The notes under the pieces are model-generated. The model saw only the letters and a list, made by a program, of their open reading frames with translations. It had not been told where the DNA came from and did not search any database. A stretch of 10,356 nt of DNA. Origin: Smittium culicis (taxonomy: Eukaryota; Kickxellomycota; Harpellomycetes; Harpellales; Legeriomycetaceae). The position numbers and the translations under genes were made by a program. The DNA lies in NCBI GenBank assembly GCA_001970855.1, contig LSSN01002331.1:1-10356 (forward strand), read 5' to 3'. This document shows, one piece after another, positions 10,217 to 10,356 of the stretch (position 1 is its first letter; every line of letters begins with the position of its first letter).

Positions 10217-10356
10217 ATGGTTACGAAAAAAGCGATATCAAAAAATATACTATTTTTTTGTATTTATAATATTTCATGGGTTTTCATTGTTGCATTGTGG
10301 TGGATTCGAAGTAAAAAGTATAAGTTTACTTTGAATCCGTACTGGTTAATTTTTTT
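10217..10356 (+). CDS. candidate partial ORF with a membrane-type segment, unrecognised
   Basis: From an ATG at 10217 the frame stays open for 46 codons to the window edge. The nearest upstream in-frame stop is TGA at 10175. The product starts MVTKKAISKN, continues with a hydrophobic run (ILFFCIYNISWVFIVALWW, about residues 11-29) that could span a membrane, then a basic patch IRSKKYK that would favour the cytoplasmic side by the positive-inside rule. Against it: no ribosome binding site precedes the ATG; G+C is higher at codon position 3 (14 of 46) than at position 1 (8 of 46), the reverse of what AT-rich genes show; and a strong hairpin lies within it. It may be the start of a short membrane protein, part of a decayed gene, or no gene at all. 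I do not recognise a family. Confidence 0.17.
   Translation, partial: MVTKKAISKNILFFCIYNISWVFIVALWWIRSKKYKFTLNPYWLIF
10302..10356 (+). terminator. 14-bp hairpin followed by T7
   Basis: GGATTCGAAGTAAA (10302-10315) pairs with TTTACTTTGAATCC (10325-10338) over 14 positions with a single G-T wobble (10308/10332). Four pairs are G-C and the loop is 9 bases. Two further wobbles can extend the base. A run of seven T begins at 10350, eleven bases after the stem, a looser spacing than a classical rho-independent terminator. Given its G-C content, a stem this long is unlikely by chance in this DNA. It would terminate plus-strand transcription, or lie beside a gene that starts or ends outside the window. 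Confidence 0.4.

Larger units (their letters stand above)
10017..10356. other. compositional rise at the right edge, possible gene or pseudogene boundary
   Basis: G+C climbs from about 18-20% to about 29% (96 of 336 bases from 10021). The plus frame containing the 9863-10087 and 10217-10356 open stretches is the same frame, broken by stops at 10085, 10124, 10130, 10139 and 10175. Between the first and second of these it reads KSLERKIHKMGF. This pattern could be an eroded gene continuing to the right. The minus strand is about equally open here, including a run just inside the right edge (INQYGFKVNLYFLLRI), so strand cannot be settled. No family is recognised in any frame. Confidence 0.3.

Noticed and set aside
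1..10356. Numerous TATAAT-like -10 boxes
   Set aside because: Such hexamers occur constantly in DNA with this much A+T, and none is paired with a convincing -35 element and a gene.

Overview
This window is a very AT-rich gene desert. Hand counts on sample 60-base lines give about 13-20% G+C over most of it. No gene can be recognised with confidence. The longest ATG-initiated open frames are 65-74 codons, which is what chance gives at this composition (about one in ten codons is a stop, and six frames of about 3,450 codons are searched). I see no rRNA, tRNA, tmRNA, RNase P RNA, CRISPR array, insertion sequence with terminal repeats, or intact protein gene. This fits non-coding DNA from a genome under strong AT mutational bias: an eroded insect-endosymbiont chromosome, an enlarged organelle genome, or an intergenic block of an AT-rich protist. 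The sequence alone does not decide between these.

Layout. Positions 1-5690 are featureless AT-rich DNA apart from terminator-like hairpins (150-179 and 2073-2107), a bulged inverted repeat (3969-4021), an (AT)10 microsatellite (4511-4530) and a perfect 10-bp hairpin (4690-4712). Positions about 5701-6140 form a sharply bounded island with about 40% G+C (169 of 420 bases from 5701 to 6120). It has no open frame, no codon periodicity and several short GC-containing inverted repeats. It is the one clearly anomalous object here and could be an unrecognised structured RNA, a foreign insertion, or an assembly artefact. Positions 6141-10016 return to AT-rich DNA, with a nested inverted repeat (7322-7400), a four-copy pentanucleotide repeat (8348-8367), a possible decayed coding scrap on the minus strand (about 8940-9066) and an 18-bp palindrome (9350-9367).

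Right edge. From about 10020 to the end G+C rises to about 29% (96 of 336 bases). A 46-codon frame starting at 10217 runs off the window and would encode a membrane-segment-like peptide. The same place holds a 14-bp hairpin followed by seven T. The two readings compete: either a gene or fresh pseudogene lies across the right boundary, or a transcription terminator closes a gene outside the window. No set of genes acting together can be described.
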